Assembly (NCBI RefSeq): GCF_010548375.1
Contig: NZ_JAAGLY010000003.1
Coordinates: 372,001-436,000 of the forward strand
DNA length: 64,000 nucleotides
DNA from: Streptomyces sp. SID13726
Lineage (GTDB): Bacteria; Actinomycetota; Actinomycetes; Streptomycetales; Streptomycetaceae
Direction: 5' to 3'
Made by a program: the position numbers and the translations under genes. The notes below the pieces were generated by a model. The model was not told where the DNA came from and made no database searches. It saw only the letters and a list, made by a program, of their open reading frames with translations. This document shows, piece by piece, positions 53,384-61,342 of this stretch. Positions within the stretch are counted from its first letter, which is position 1. The number at the start of each line of letters is the position of its first letter.

Positions 53384-54808
53384 TCAGGAGACGTCCGCGG
53401 ACGCCCTGTTGTCCGGGATCGCCGGTGCCGTCGCGCCGGAGGAGACCCACAGCGACTTCAGCCGGTACGTCAGCAGGTAGAGGACCGCGCCCGCGCCGCC
53501 CGCCACGAACATGCTCAGGTCGCCGGCCTCCGGGAACGCCTTCGAGAAGGGCCCGGTGTAGAAGCTGGACTGCCAGAACGGCACCGACGCGGCGACCCCG
53601 CCCGCCCAGGCGACGAAGCCCCAGTCCAGGACCCGGCGACGGTCGTACAACTCCTCGATGCGGGACGGGTCGGAGCGGCCGCCGAGGTAGAAGTCGAGGA
53701 GCAGCACGGCCGCGAAGGGGGCGATGAAGTAGGCGGTGAGGTTGAGGAAGACCTTGAACTTGTCCTCCGTGCCCGACTCGCCCCAGAGGCTGATGGCGTA
53801 GGCGAGCAGACAGATGACGGTGACCGCCTGGGAGCGGGTGACCGGGATCTTCAGGGTCTGTACGGAGATCGCGCCGCCGTAGACGTTCAGGAAGTTCTGC
53901 GCGAGCGCGGACAGGCCGACGGCGATCAGCGCGGGGACGGCGAACGGGCCTGCCAGTTCGTGCAGCGCGGTGATGGAGTCGGAGCTGGTGGCGCTGCCGC
54001 CGACGACCACGCCGAGGATGCCCAGCCAGGCGATGGTGACGAAGTTGCCGAGGCCGGTGTACCAGGCGGTGCGGCCGATGACCTCCGGGGTGTCGGGGAG
54101 GTAGCGGGAGTAGTCGGAGGCGAAGGGCGCCCAGGCGACGAGGAAGGAGAGGAACCAGCCGCCGAAGGTGATCAGGCCGCCGGTGGAGCCGATATAGCCG
54201 TCCGCGCTCGGGTCGGCGTGGAAGAAGCTGCCGCCGCGCACGATGGCGACCACGGTGATCAGCAGGAACAGCGGTGTCAGGACGTACGTCAGGATGCGCT
54301 GGAGGTAGTTGATCATGTTGTAGCCGTAGATCGACACCACCAACTCGACGGCCGTGAGCACGGCCGCGCACAGCCAGTACGGCAGATGGGTCAGCTCGGC
54401 GAAGGCCTTGCCGCCGAGGATGACGGTGACAGAGGCCCAGCCGATGCCGGCGAAGACGTTGATGTACGCCACGGGCAGGAAGTTGCCGAAGAAGCCGAGC
54501 GGGCCGCGCGCCTGGATCTGCTGCGGCACCCCGAGCCGTACGCCCATGCGGGACATCACGGCCATCAGCACGGAGCCGAGCGCGGCCCCGATCACGATGG
54601 CGCTCACGGCGGCGCCGAAGCTCAGCCCGAACCAGGCCGCGCTGAAGCCGAGCAGGATGATCGGGAAGTTGAGCCCGGCGGCGAACCAGACGAAGAACTG
54701 CGAACTGGGCTTGCCGTGCCGCTCGTTGTCGGGGATGTGGTCGACGCCGAAGGGCTCGACCTTGGTGACCGCGCTGCCGTAGGCCGGCGCCGGTGTTCCT
54801 TCTGTCAT
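53384..54808 (-). CDS. NCS1-family permease (cytosine/purine/hydantoin type)
   Basis: The 474-residue protein has about twelve helices. Family motifs are FFVWFAAGLNFPIILLGFSA, ARGPLGFFGNFLPVAYINVF and WAPFASDYSRYLPDTPEVIG. NCS1 carriers import nucleobases, hydantoins, allantoin, or B6 and thiamine-related heterocycles with Na+ or H+. AGGAG precedes the ATG at 54808. It lies 34 bases downstream of the flavin reductase fusion on the same strand, so it likely imports the substrate of the divergent oxidative pathway. Confidence 0.92.
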   Translation of the reverse strand: MTEGTPAPAYGSAVTKVEPFGVDHIPDNERHGKPSSQFFVWFAAGLNFPIILLGFSAAWFGLSFGAAVSAIVIGAALGSVLMAVMSRMGVRLGVPQQIQARGPLGFFGNFLPVAYINVFAGIGWASVTVILGGKAFAELTHLPYWLCAAVLTAVELVVSIYGYNMINYLQRILTYVLTPLFLLITVVAIVRGGSFFHADPSADGYIGSTGGLITFGGWFLSFLVAWAPFASDYSRYLPDTPEVIGRTAWYTGLGNFVTIAWLGILGVVVGGSATSSDSITALHELAGPFAVPALIAVGLSALAQNFLNVYGGAISVQTLKIPVTRSQAVTVICLLAYAISLWGESGTEDKFKVFLNLTAYFIAPFAAVLLLDFYLGGRSDPSRIEELYDRRRVLDWGFVAWAGGVAASVPFWQSSFYTGPFSKAFPEAGDLSMFVAGGAGAVLYLLTYRLKSLWVSSGATAPAIPDNRASADVS

Positions 54809-54842
54809 GCGGTGCTCCTGCTCGTCGAGCTCTTCACGAGGG

Positions 54843-55760
54843 TCACCACGGCAGGGGCGCCGTGTGCGAGATGTCGAAGAAGCCGCCGCCGCTGTAGACC
54901 AGCGGGGCGAGGTCGTCGTGGCGGGCGGTGACCACCCGGCCGGTGAAGACGGTGTGGCTGCCGGCTTCGAGCCGCTCACCGATCTCGACCTCCAGCTGGG
55001 CGCAGGAGCCGTCGAGCAGCGGGGCGCCGTGCGACCCCGGCGTCCAGGAGACCTGGGAGAACTTGTCCTCGCCCTTGCCGGCGAAGACCTTGGCCACGTC
55101 GAGCTGGTCGGCGGCCAGGATGCTGATGCCGAGGTGGCTCGCGCGGTGCAGGGCGGGGTGGGTGGCGGAGCTGCGCTGGACGCAGACCAGGACCATCGGC
55201 GGGTCCAGGGAGATGCTGGAGAAGGCGTTGACCGCGAGGCCCCGGGGCGTGCCGTCGTCGTCGGTGGTGACCACCGTGACGCCGGTGATGAACTTGCGGT
55301 GCACCCCGCGCACCAGGTCCGGGTCCACGGCGGCCTGTTGGGCGGTGGTGATGATCCCGAGCGCTTCGAGGAGCTGCCGGGAGTCGAAGGTCACCCACTC
55401 CTCGGCGACGGCAGTCCCGTCGAAGCGGGCGAAGGTCGCACCGGAGATCTCGACGGGCTTCCCGGTGGGCGGCACGCCGAGGAAGGCGCCGGTGTGCCGG
55501 CCGGTGCTGCGCCAGCGGACGGCCATCCGGTCGCCGTCCTCGACGACGTCCTCGATCTCGGTGCGCAGATCGGGGAAGGCCTCGCGGACGGCCCGGATGG
55601 AGTCCTTGAACTGGTCGCGGCTCTGGGCGGCGCCGGCGGGTCCCCTGCGACGGACATAGGCGGGGCTGAGCAGGTCGTCGAGCGCGTCCACCTTCCCCTG
55701 GTCCCAGGCGGCCCGCCAGGCGGAACGGAGGAGGGAGGAGCGGTCAAGAGTGTGGGTCAT
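54843..55760 (-). CDS. SnoaL-like / flavin reductase fusion protein
   Basis: The 305-residue protein joins two domains. Residues 1-125 are SnoaL-like (SPAYVRRRGPAGAAQSRDQF, REAFPDLRTEIEDVVEDGDR, RWRSTGRHTGAFLGVPPTGK). Residues 145-305 are a flavin reductase domain (RKFITGVTVVTTDDDGTPRG, NAFSSISLDPPMVLVCVQRS, VVTARHDDLAPLVYSGGGFF). The reductase half should supply FMNH2 to the LLM monooxygenase encoded divergently. The SnoaL half may bind or cyclise a small intermediate. The fusion is unusual. A good promoter precedes it. Confidence 0.9.
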   Translation of the reverse strand: MTHTLDRSSLLRSAWRAAWDQGKVDALDDLLSPAYVRRRGPAGAAQSRDQFKDSIRAVREAFPDLRTEIEDVVEDGDRMAVRWRSTGRHTGAFLGVPPTGKPVEISGATFARFDGTAVAEEWVTFDSRQLLEALGIITTAQQAAVDPDLVRGVHRKFITGVTVVTTDDDGTPRGLAVNAFSSISLDPPMVLVCVQRSSATHPALHRASHLGISILAADQLDVAKVFAGKGEDKFSQVSWTPGSHGAPLLDGSCAQLEVEIGERLEAGSHTVFTGRVVTARHDDLAPLVYSGGGFFDISHTAPLPW

Positions 55761-55795
55761 GGCGGTCCCATCGGTCAGCTCTTGTATGGCAGAGG

Positions 55796-55824
55796 ACGGT
55801 AAAGAGACCGCAGTATCGTGTCAA
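55796..55824 (-). promoter_or_regulatory. Promoter of the flavin reductase / permease operon
   Basis: TTGACA (55824-55819) and TACCGT (55801-55796) on the minus strand are separated by 17 bp, 35 bases before the ATG. Confidence 0.75.
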
Positions 55825-55859
55825 CACCCCCGTCACAAAAGCTCGAAATCCGCAGGTGG

Positions 55860-55874
55860 GTGTAGCAAATACAC
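55860..55874. promoter_or_regulatory. Possible GntR-type operator in the divergent region
   Basis: GTGTA-GCAAA-TACAC is an odd-length inverted repeat centred between the two divergent promoters. The GntR gene at the end of the plus-strand operon is the natural candidate to bind it. Confidence 0.5.
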
Positions 55875-55904
55875 AGGTCATGCTTGTTCCCGGGGGATGA
55901 ACCC

Positions 55905-55933
55905 TTGACGGACCACGGAGCGACTCCTAGCCT
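55905..55933 (+). promoter_or_regulatory. Promoter of the LLM/AA_synth operon
   Basis: TTGACG (55905-55910) and TAGCCT (55928-55933) are separated by 17 bp. The expected start of transcription is at or near 55941, 30 bases before the preferred ATG. Confidence 0.75.
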
Positions 55934-55970
55934 CGCTTGCATGGCACAGCCGGAGTCGAAAGGACACTCG

Positions 55971-57095
55971 ATGCGGTTCTCGATATTCCACAACCTCGGA
56001 GCGCCCGGACGCCTCGGCGAGTACGCGCACGTCATGGACGAGGCCCGGGAGTTCGCGGTCGCCGCCGAACAGGCCGGGTTCTGGTCCACCTGGTACACCG
56101 AGCACCACTTCGGGCACGAGGCGATCGAGATCACCCCGAACCCGGTCCTGATGGGCGCCGACATCGCCGCCCGCACCTCGACGATCCGGATCGGCCAGGC
56201 GGCCTCCATCGCCACCTTCTGGCACCCGCTGCGGCTCGCCGAGGACATCGCGATGCTCGACCAGCTCTCCGGGGGCCGCGTCGAGGTCGGCCTCGGCCGG
56301 GGCCTCTACGGCCGTGAGGCCCTCAACCTCAACGCCCTCGCCGACCCCCGTGACCAGGAGCAGAACCGGGCCCTGTACGACGAGACGGTGGAGATCCTCC
56401 GCAAGGCGTGGAGCGGCGAGTTCTTCTCCCACAAGGGCCGCTTCTACGAGTTCCCGGCGCCCGGAGTGAAGTGGAACCACCCGCTCTCCCCCGCCACGGA
56501 CGCCTACACGACCGACGGCGTCATCACGAAGATGCAGGTCACACCCTTCCCGCTGCAGCGCCCGCACCCTCCGCTGTGGCAGGTCATCGACAGCCCGCGT
56601 TCCATACAAGCGGCCGCGGCGGACGGTGTGCAGGGCATGTTCTGGCTGCCCCCGGTCTCCGCCCTCAAGGACCGTTTCGAGCTGTACCGCTCCACGGCGA
56701 GCGAGGCCTCGGGCCGTGCGTACGCGCTCGGCGAGGGCATCGGCCTGGTGCGGGACGTGTACGTGGCCGACACCATGGAACAGGCGCGCGCCGACTTCGA
56801 GGAGGCGCTGATGACGACGTACCGCTGGATCATGCACTGGCGCGGTCTCAGCAACCTCATGGAGGCCGGCGAGGAGCTGACCGACGCCCACGAGCTGTCG
56901 TTCGACTTCCTGCACTCCCGCAATCTCCTGGTCGGCACGCCGGAGTACGTCGCCGAGAAGATCGCCGAGCTGCGTGACGAGGTGGGACTGGAGCATCTGC
57001 TGCTGTGGACCACCCACCCGGGGCTCGAACACCGCAAGGCGATGCGCAGCCTGGAGCTCTTCGCCGACAAGGTCATGCCGGAGTTCACCGCGTGA
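55971..57095 (+). CDS. LLM-class flavin-dependent monooxygenase of the catabolic operon
   Basis: The 374-residue luciferase-like protein has AAEQAGFWSTWYTEHHFGHE, IAARTSTIRIGQAASIATFW, EDIAMLDQLSGGRVEVGLGR and a C-terminal SRNLLVGTPEYVAEKIAELR. It probably opens or hydroxylates a small substrate with FMNH2 and O2. The ATG at 55971 follows AAAGGA by about 8 bases. An in-frame ATG at 55941 coincides with the predicted transcription start and could be used without a leader. Its stop overlaps the next GTG by four bases. Confidence 0.92.
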   Translation: MRFSIFHNLGAPGRLGEYAHVMDEAREFAVAAEQAGFWSTWYTEHHFGHEAIEITPNPVLMGADIAARTSTIRIGQAASIATFWHPLRLAEDIAMLDQLSGGRVEVGLGRGLYGREALNLNALADPRDQEQNRALYDETVEILRKAWSGEFFSHKGRFYEFPAPGVKWNHPLSPATDAYTTDGVITKMQVTPFPLQRPHPPLWQVIDSPRSIQAAAADGVQGMFWLPPVSALKDRFELYRSTASEASGRAYALGEGIGLVRDVYVADTMEQARADFEEALMTTYRWIMHWRGLSNLMEAGEELTDAHELSFDFLHSRNLLVGTPEYVAEKIAELRDEVGLEHLLLWTTHPGLEHRKAMRSLELFADKVMPEFTA

Positions 57096-57700
57096 CCGGC
57101 CCGGCGGGTGTCCGCAAGGTGGTGACCGTGGTCGACGAGGTCCTGCTGGAGCTCGGCCGTCCGGTCGCCTCTCCGGTACGACGGGTCGCGGCGGCCGCGG
57201 TGATCCGCAACCCCTGGGCAGGGCGCGGTTTCGTCGCCGACCTCCAGCCCGAAGTGGAGGCGCTGGCACCGGAGTTGGCGCAGCTGCTCACCGACCGTCT
57301 GCTCTCCGAACTCGGCGGTGTGGACCGCGTCGAGGCCTTCGGCAAGGCGGCCGTGGTCGGCCTGGACGGGGAGAGCGAGCACGGCGGCGCCCTGATCCAC
57401 ACGCCGTACTTCGGCAACGTCCTGCGGGAGCTGACCGAGGGCACCTCGATCATCGTGTTCAGCGACGACCAGCTCCCGGCGGGCGAACCGCTGACCGTCC
57501 CGCTGTGGCACAAGACGGCCGCCGCGACCCGCTCGCACTACCAGACCGTCCAGATCAGGATCCCGGACGCGCCCCGCCCCGACGAGATCGTCGTGATCGC
57601 CGCCGCCGCGTCCGGTCCGCGCCCCAACGCCCGGATCGGGGACCGCCGTACGGACCCCGTGGTCCGCCTCGCCGACCTTCCGATGGAGACCGCCCGATGA
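57092..57700 (+). CDS. AA_synth (DUF1185) family protein, copy 1
   Basis: The 202-residue protein belongs to the poorly understood 'amino acid synthesis' family: VVTVVDEVLLELGRPVASPV, AAVIRNPWAGRGFVADLQPE, VEAFGKAAVVGLDGESEHGG and DAPRPDEIVVIAAAASGPRP. Its pair at 57697 shares the same blocks. The conserved EAxGKAAxVGLDGExEHG core looks like an active site. GTGA overlap with the monooxygenase and ATGA overlap with copy 2 show coupling. The position in a degradation operon argues for a hydrolase or isomerase role rather than biosynthesis. Confidence 0.85.
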   Translation: MTGPAGVRKVVTVVDEVLLELGRPVASPVRRVAAAAVIRNPWAGRGFVADLQPEVEALAPELAQLLTDRLLSELGGVDRVEAFGKAAVVGLDGESEHGGALIHTPYFGNVLRELTEGTSIIVFSDDQLPAGEPLTVPLWHKTAAATRSHYQTVQIRIPDAPRPDEIVVIAAAASGPRPNARIGDRRTDPVVRLADLPMETAR

Positions 57701-58248
57701 ACATCCGCAAGATCATCACCTACACCGAGGACATCCACAGCGAGGGCGGCCGACCGGTCGACCCGCCGGCCCGTACGGCGGTGGTGCTCGCGGTCATCGA
57801 GAACCCGTGGGCGGGCCAGGGCTTCGTGCCGGATCTGCTGCCCGGCATCGACGAAGTCGCCCCGAAGCTGGGCGAGTTGCTGGCCCCGCGGGTGGTCGAG
57901 GCCCTGGGCGCGCCGGTGGAGGCGTACGGCAAGGCGGCGATCGTGGGTCTGGACGGGGAGGTCGAGCACGGCTCGGGGCTGATCCACACGCTGAAGTTCG
58001 GCGACCACTTCCGCAAGGCGGCGAACGCCACGACGCTCCTCCCGGCGGTGGAGAAGCGGGCGGCGGCCGGGACGGTCTTCGACATCCCGCTCAAGCACAT
58101 CACCGACGCCACGGTCCGTTCACACCACCAGAGCATCGAGGTCCGCGTTCCGGACGGACCCCGCGCCGACGAGATCGTGATCGGCCTGGCGGCGGCGGCC
58201 CAGGGCAGGCCCCAGGCGAGGCTGGCCCCGCTGTCGACGGAACAGTGA
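57697..58248 (+). CDS. AA_synth (DUF1185) family protein, copy 2
   Basis: The 183-residue paralog of the preceding gene has KIITYTEDIHSEGGRPVDPP, VLAVIENPWAGQGFVPDLLP, VEAYGKAAIVGLDGEVEHGS and DGPRADEIVIGLAAAAQGRP. The two have the same length and block order, so they may form a heteromer or act at successive steps. The ATG overlaps the stop of copy 1 and its own TGA overlaps the next GTG. Confidence 0.88.
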   Translation: MNIRKIITYTEDIHSEGGRPVDPPARTAVVLAVIENPWAGQGFVPDLLPGIDEVAPKLGELLAPRVVEALGAPVEAYGKAAIVGLDGEVEHGSGLIHTLKFGDHFRKAANATTLLPAVEKRAAAGTVFDIPLKHITDATVRSHHQSIEVRVPDGPRADEIVIGLAAAAQGRPQARLAPLSTEQ

Positions 58249-58994
58249 GGCTGAGCCACGAGACCCACGGCGAGGGCACCGACCTGGTGCTGCTGCACGG
58301 CGTGGGTCTCGACCGCGGCATGTGGTCCCGGTGCCTGCCCGCCCTGGCGGAACGGCACCGGGTGACGCTGGTGGACCTGCGCGGGCACGGTGCCTCACCG
58401 GCGGCGGAGCCGGGGGTGTCGCTGGCGGAACTGGCCGGGGACGTGGCGGAGGTGATGGACGGCCCGGCGCATGTGGTGGGCTTCTCGCTCGGGGCGCTGG
58501 TGGCCCAGCAACTGGCTCTGTCACAGCCCGAGTTGACGTCCGCGCTCACTCTGGTCAGTTCGGTCGCGGGGCGCTCGGAGGAGGAGCGGGAGGCGGTGGC
58601 GGGTCGCAGGGAGCGGGCGCGACAGGACTTCGCCGGATCGGCCCGTGCCGCCGTGGAGCGCTGGTTCTCCGAGGACTGGCGGGCCCGCGAGCCGGATCTG
58701 GCGTGGTCCGTCCTCACCACCCTGCTGAGCAACGATCCCACGTCCTACCTGGCCTGCTACGACGTGTTCGCCACCGCGGACGCATCCCTGTGGCCCGGGC
58801 TGCCCGGGATCAAGGCGCCCACGGTGGTGGTGACAGGCCAGGACGACCCGGGCTCGACTCCGGCGATGACCCGCCTGCTGGCCGACCGGATCCCCGACGC
58901 TCGTGCGGTGATCGTGCCGGGTGCGCGCCATCTGCTCCCACTGGAGCGCCCTCACCAGTTGACCGACGTGATCCTGGACGCGCCCCTCTTGTAG
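58245..58994 (+). CDS. Alpha/beta hydrolase
   Basis: The 249-residue hydrolase has the nucleophile Ser81 in VVGFSLGAL, an oxyanion LLHGVGLDRG, an acid in VTGQDDPGST and a His in PGARHLLPLE. It resembles 3-oxoadipate enol-lactonase and RutD-like hydrolases. It likely hydrolyses an amide, ester or lactone formed after monooxygenation. The GTG start overlaps the upstream stop by four bases. Confidence 0.9.
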   Translation: MRLSHETHGEGTDLVLLHGVGLDRGMWSRCLPALAERHRVTLVDLRGHGASPAAEPGVSLAELAGDVAEVMDGPAHVVGFSLGALVAQQLALSQPELTSALTLVSSVAGRSEEEREAVAGRRERARQDFAGSARAAVERWFSEDWRAREPDLAWSVLTTLLSNDPTSYLACYDVFATADASLWPGLPGIKAPTVVVTGQDDPGSTPAMTRLLADRIPDARAVIVPGARHLLPLERPHQLTDVILDAPLL

Positions 58995-59038
58995 GGGCGC
59001 GGGGAACTGCGCGAGCAACCACAAACGACCCGCAGCCG
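58993..59038 (+). repeat. REP-type palindromic element
   Basis: It begins AGGGGCGCGGGGAACTGCGC and continues GAGCAACCACAAACGACCCG. It shares its core with the element at 19455-19505. It overlaps the stop of the hydrolase gene and lies just before the aldehyde dehydrogenase ribosome-binding site. Confidence 0.8.
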
Positions 59039-59051
59039 AGGAGCCAGCCGC

Positions 59052-60530
59052 ATGCACCGCTACGACCACTACATCGCCGGTGACTGGACCGAACCCGCAT
59101 CCGGCCAGTACTTCCGGAGCATCAACCCCACCACCGCCGAACCCTGGTACGAGGCCGCGAACGGCACCGCCGAGGACATCGACCGCGCAGTGAAAGCCGC
59201 CCGCACCACGTTCGAGAACCCGAGTTGGCGTGACCTGAGCCAGACCCGCCGAGGCCGCCTCCTGCGCAACCTCGCCGACCTCATCGGAGAACACGCCGAG
59301 GAACTCGCCCGCACCGAGACCCTCGACAACGGCAAGCTCCTGCGCGAGATGCGAGCCCAACTCGCGGGCCTCCCCGAGTACTTCCACTACTACGCGGGCC
59401 TCGCCGACAAGATCCACGGCGAGGTCATCCCCGGCGCGAGCCGCGACCTCCTCAACTACACCCTGCGCGAACCGGTGGGCGTGGTGGGCGCGATCACCCC
59501 CTGGAACTCCCCGCTCCTCCTCACCGCGACCAAGCTCGCCCCCGCCCTCGCCGCAGGCAACACCGTCGTGGTCAAGCCCTCGGAACACACCTCCGCGTCC
59601 CTCCTCACCCTCGCCCCGCTCTTCGAGAAGGCCGGCTTCCCGCCCGGCGCGGTGAACGTCGTCACCGGCTTCGGCGCCAGCGCCGGAGGCCCCCTCACCG
59701 AGCACCCCGACATCGCCAAGGTCACCTTCACCGGCTCCACCGAGACCGGCCGCCGTATCGCCCGCGTCTGCGCCGACCGCTTCGTCCGCTGCACGCTCGA
59801 ACTGGGCGGGAAGTCCCCGAACATCGTCTTCCCGGACGCCGACCTCGCCTCCGCGTCGATGGGCGTGATCGCGGGCATCTTCGCGGCGGCGGGCCAGACC
59901 TGCGTGGCCGGCAGCCGGGTCCTGGTGCACCGGGACGTCTACGACGAGGTCCTGGAGCGCGTCACCGCCCGCGCCGCCACCATCCGGATCGGCGACCCGC
60001 TGGAGGAGACCACCGAGCTGGGCCCGCTGGCCATCGAGGACCAGCTGGCGAAGGTCGAGTCGTACGTCGAGCTGGGCCTCGCGGAGGGCGGCAAGGTCGT
60101 CACCGGCGGCAGCCGTCCCGACCCCGGCCTGCCCGGCTGGTTCTACTCCCCCACCGTCTTCACCGGCACCGACAACTCGATGCGGATCTGCCGGGAGGAG
60201 ATCTTCGGACCGGTCGCGACGGTGATGCCGTTCGCGTCCGAGGAGGAGGCCCTGGCCATCGCGAACGACTCGTCGTACGGTCTGGCGGCCGGTATCTGGA
60301 CCCGGGACGTGAACCGGGTGCACCGCATGGCGTCGCGCCTGGAGGCGGGCACCGTGTGGGCCAACACCTACCGGTCGATGTCCCCGATGTCCCCGCGCTC
60401 GGGGTTCAAGAACAGCGGCTCCGGCATCGAGCACGGCACGGAGGTGATCCGGGAGTACACACGGCTGAAGAGCGTGTGGGTCAACACCAGCGAGGAGCCG
60501 GTGAGCGACCCGTTCATCCTCCGGTCATGA
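59052..60530 (+). CDS. NAD(P)-dependent aldehyde dehydrogenase
   Basis: The 492-residue enzyme has the catalytic Cys284 in GQTCVAGSR, general base Glu250 in CTLELGGKSP, Asn152 in ITPWNSP and FTGSTETGRRIA for the cofactor. It should convert an aldehyde such as a semialdehyde to the acid, the final oxidation in this pathway. GAGGAG precedes the ATG. It follows the hydrolase by 57 bases with a REP element between, so it may be partly independent of the coupled genes upstream. Confidence 0.95.
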   Translation: MHRYDHYIAGDWTEPASGQYFRSINPTTAEPWYEAANGTAEDIDRAVKAARTTFENPSWRDLSQTRRGRLLRNLADLIGEHAEELARTETLDNGKLLREMRAQLAGLPEYFHYYAGLADKIHGEVIPGASRDLLNYTLREPVGVVGAITPWNSPLLLTATKLAPALAAGNTVVVKPSEHTSASLLTLAPLFEKAGFPPGAVNVVTGFGASAGGPLTEHPDIAKVTFTGSTETGRRIARVCADRFVRCTLELGGKSPNIVFPDADLASASMGVIAGIFAAAGQTCVAGSRVLVHRDVYDEVLERVTARAATIRIGDPLEETTELGPLAIEDQLAKVESYVELGLAEGGKVVTGGSRPDPGLPGWFYSPTVFTGTDNSMRICREEIFGPVATVMPFASEEEALAIANDSSYGLAAGIWTRDVNRVHRMASRLEAGTVWANTYRSMSPMSPRSGFKNSGSGIEHGTEVIREYTRLKSVWVNTSEEPVSDPFILRS

Positions 60531-60575
60531 ATCCTCGCGCTTGCATGGCAGTCCCTCGCACCCCACCGCAGGCGG

Positions 60576-60605
60576 TTGACTCCGCGCCCCGGCCCGCACT
60601 AGGTT
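60576..60605 (+). promoter_or_regulatory. Promoter of the GntR regulator gene, leaderless type
   Basis: TTGACT (60576-60581) and TAGGTT (60600-60605) are separated by 18 bp. The ATG begins eight bases after the -10, with no ribosome-binding site between, so transcription probably starts at the ATG. Confidence 0.75.
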
Positions 60606-60613
60606 CACGTACC

Positions 60614-61303
60614 ATGCAACAGCCCAGGACGCGGAAACCGCTTCAGCAGACCAGCATGCAGGCCCGTGTCGCCGAGGAGCTGCGGCAGATGATCATCACG
60701 GGTGAGCTGCCACCGCGGTCCAGCCTCTCCGAGATGGCGCTGTCGGAGACCTTCGGGGTCAGCCGTACGCCGATCCGCGAGGCCCTCAAGCAGTTGCAGA
60801 TCGAGGGGCTGGTCGAGGTGCGGCCGCGGGTCGGCACCTTCGTGGCGGTGCCCTCACGGCGGGAGATCACCGAGCTGTTCCAGATGAAGGAGCTGCTGGA
60901 GGGCGCGGCGGCCCGGCTGCTGGCCTTCCGGGGGAACGTGCCGGAGGTGGAGCGCCTCCGCGACAACATGCGGGACGCCGACGAGGCGGTGCGCGCGGGC
61001 GACGCCGAGGAGTACGCGCGGCTGGTGCACGACTTCCACGACCTGATCGTCGTAGGGGCCGACAACACCAAGCTGGAGGCGCACTACCGCACCCTCATGA
61101 ACCAGCTGGCGTACGCCCGCCTGGTGCGCACCTCGCTCTCCCGGCCGGGGCGGCTGAACGAGTCCGACCACGAGCACCATCGCGTCCTCGACCTGATCCT
61201 GGCCAAGGACGGCGACGGCGCGGAACGCGTGATGCGTGAGCATGTGCGGCGCAGCCACCAGGCGTTGATGGCCGGGATGGACGAGCGGGCCCAGGAGAGC
61301 TGA
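60614..61303 (+). CDS. GntR-family transcriptional regulator (FCD subfamily)
   Basis: The 229-residue regulator has an N-terminal winged helix (VAEELRQMIITGELPPRSSL, LSETFGVSRTPIREALKQLQ, VRPRVGTFVAVPSRREITEL) and a C-terminal FCD ligand domain (FQMKELLEGAAARLLAF, VHDFHDLIVVGADNTKLEAH and SDHEHHRVLDLILAKDGDGA) with metal-binding His candidates. It is the likely repressor of the divergent catabolic operons, with the pathway substrate or intermediate as ligand. Confidence 0.94.
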   Translation: MQQPRTRKPLQQTSMQARVAEELRQMIITGELPPRSSLSEMALSETFGVSRTPIREALKQLQIEGLVEVRPRVGTFVAVPSRREITELFQMKELLEGAAARLLAFRGNVPEVERLRDNMRDADEAVRAGDAEEYARLVHDFHDLIVVGADNTKLEAHYRTLMNQLAYARLVRTSLSRPGRLNESDHEHHRVLDLILAKDGDGAERVMREHVRRSHQALMAGMDERAQES

Positions 61304-61342
61304 CGGCCGCCCCGACCGGTCGGGATCTCCTACGGCGATCGG

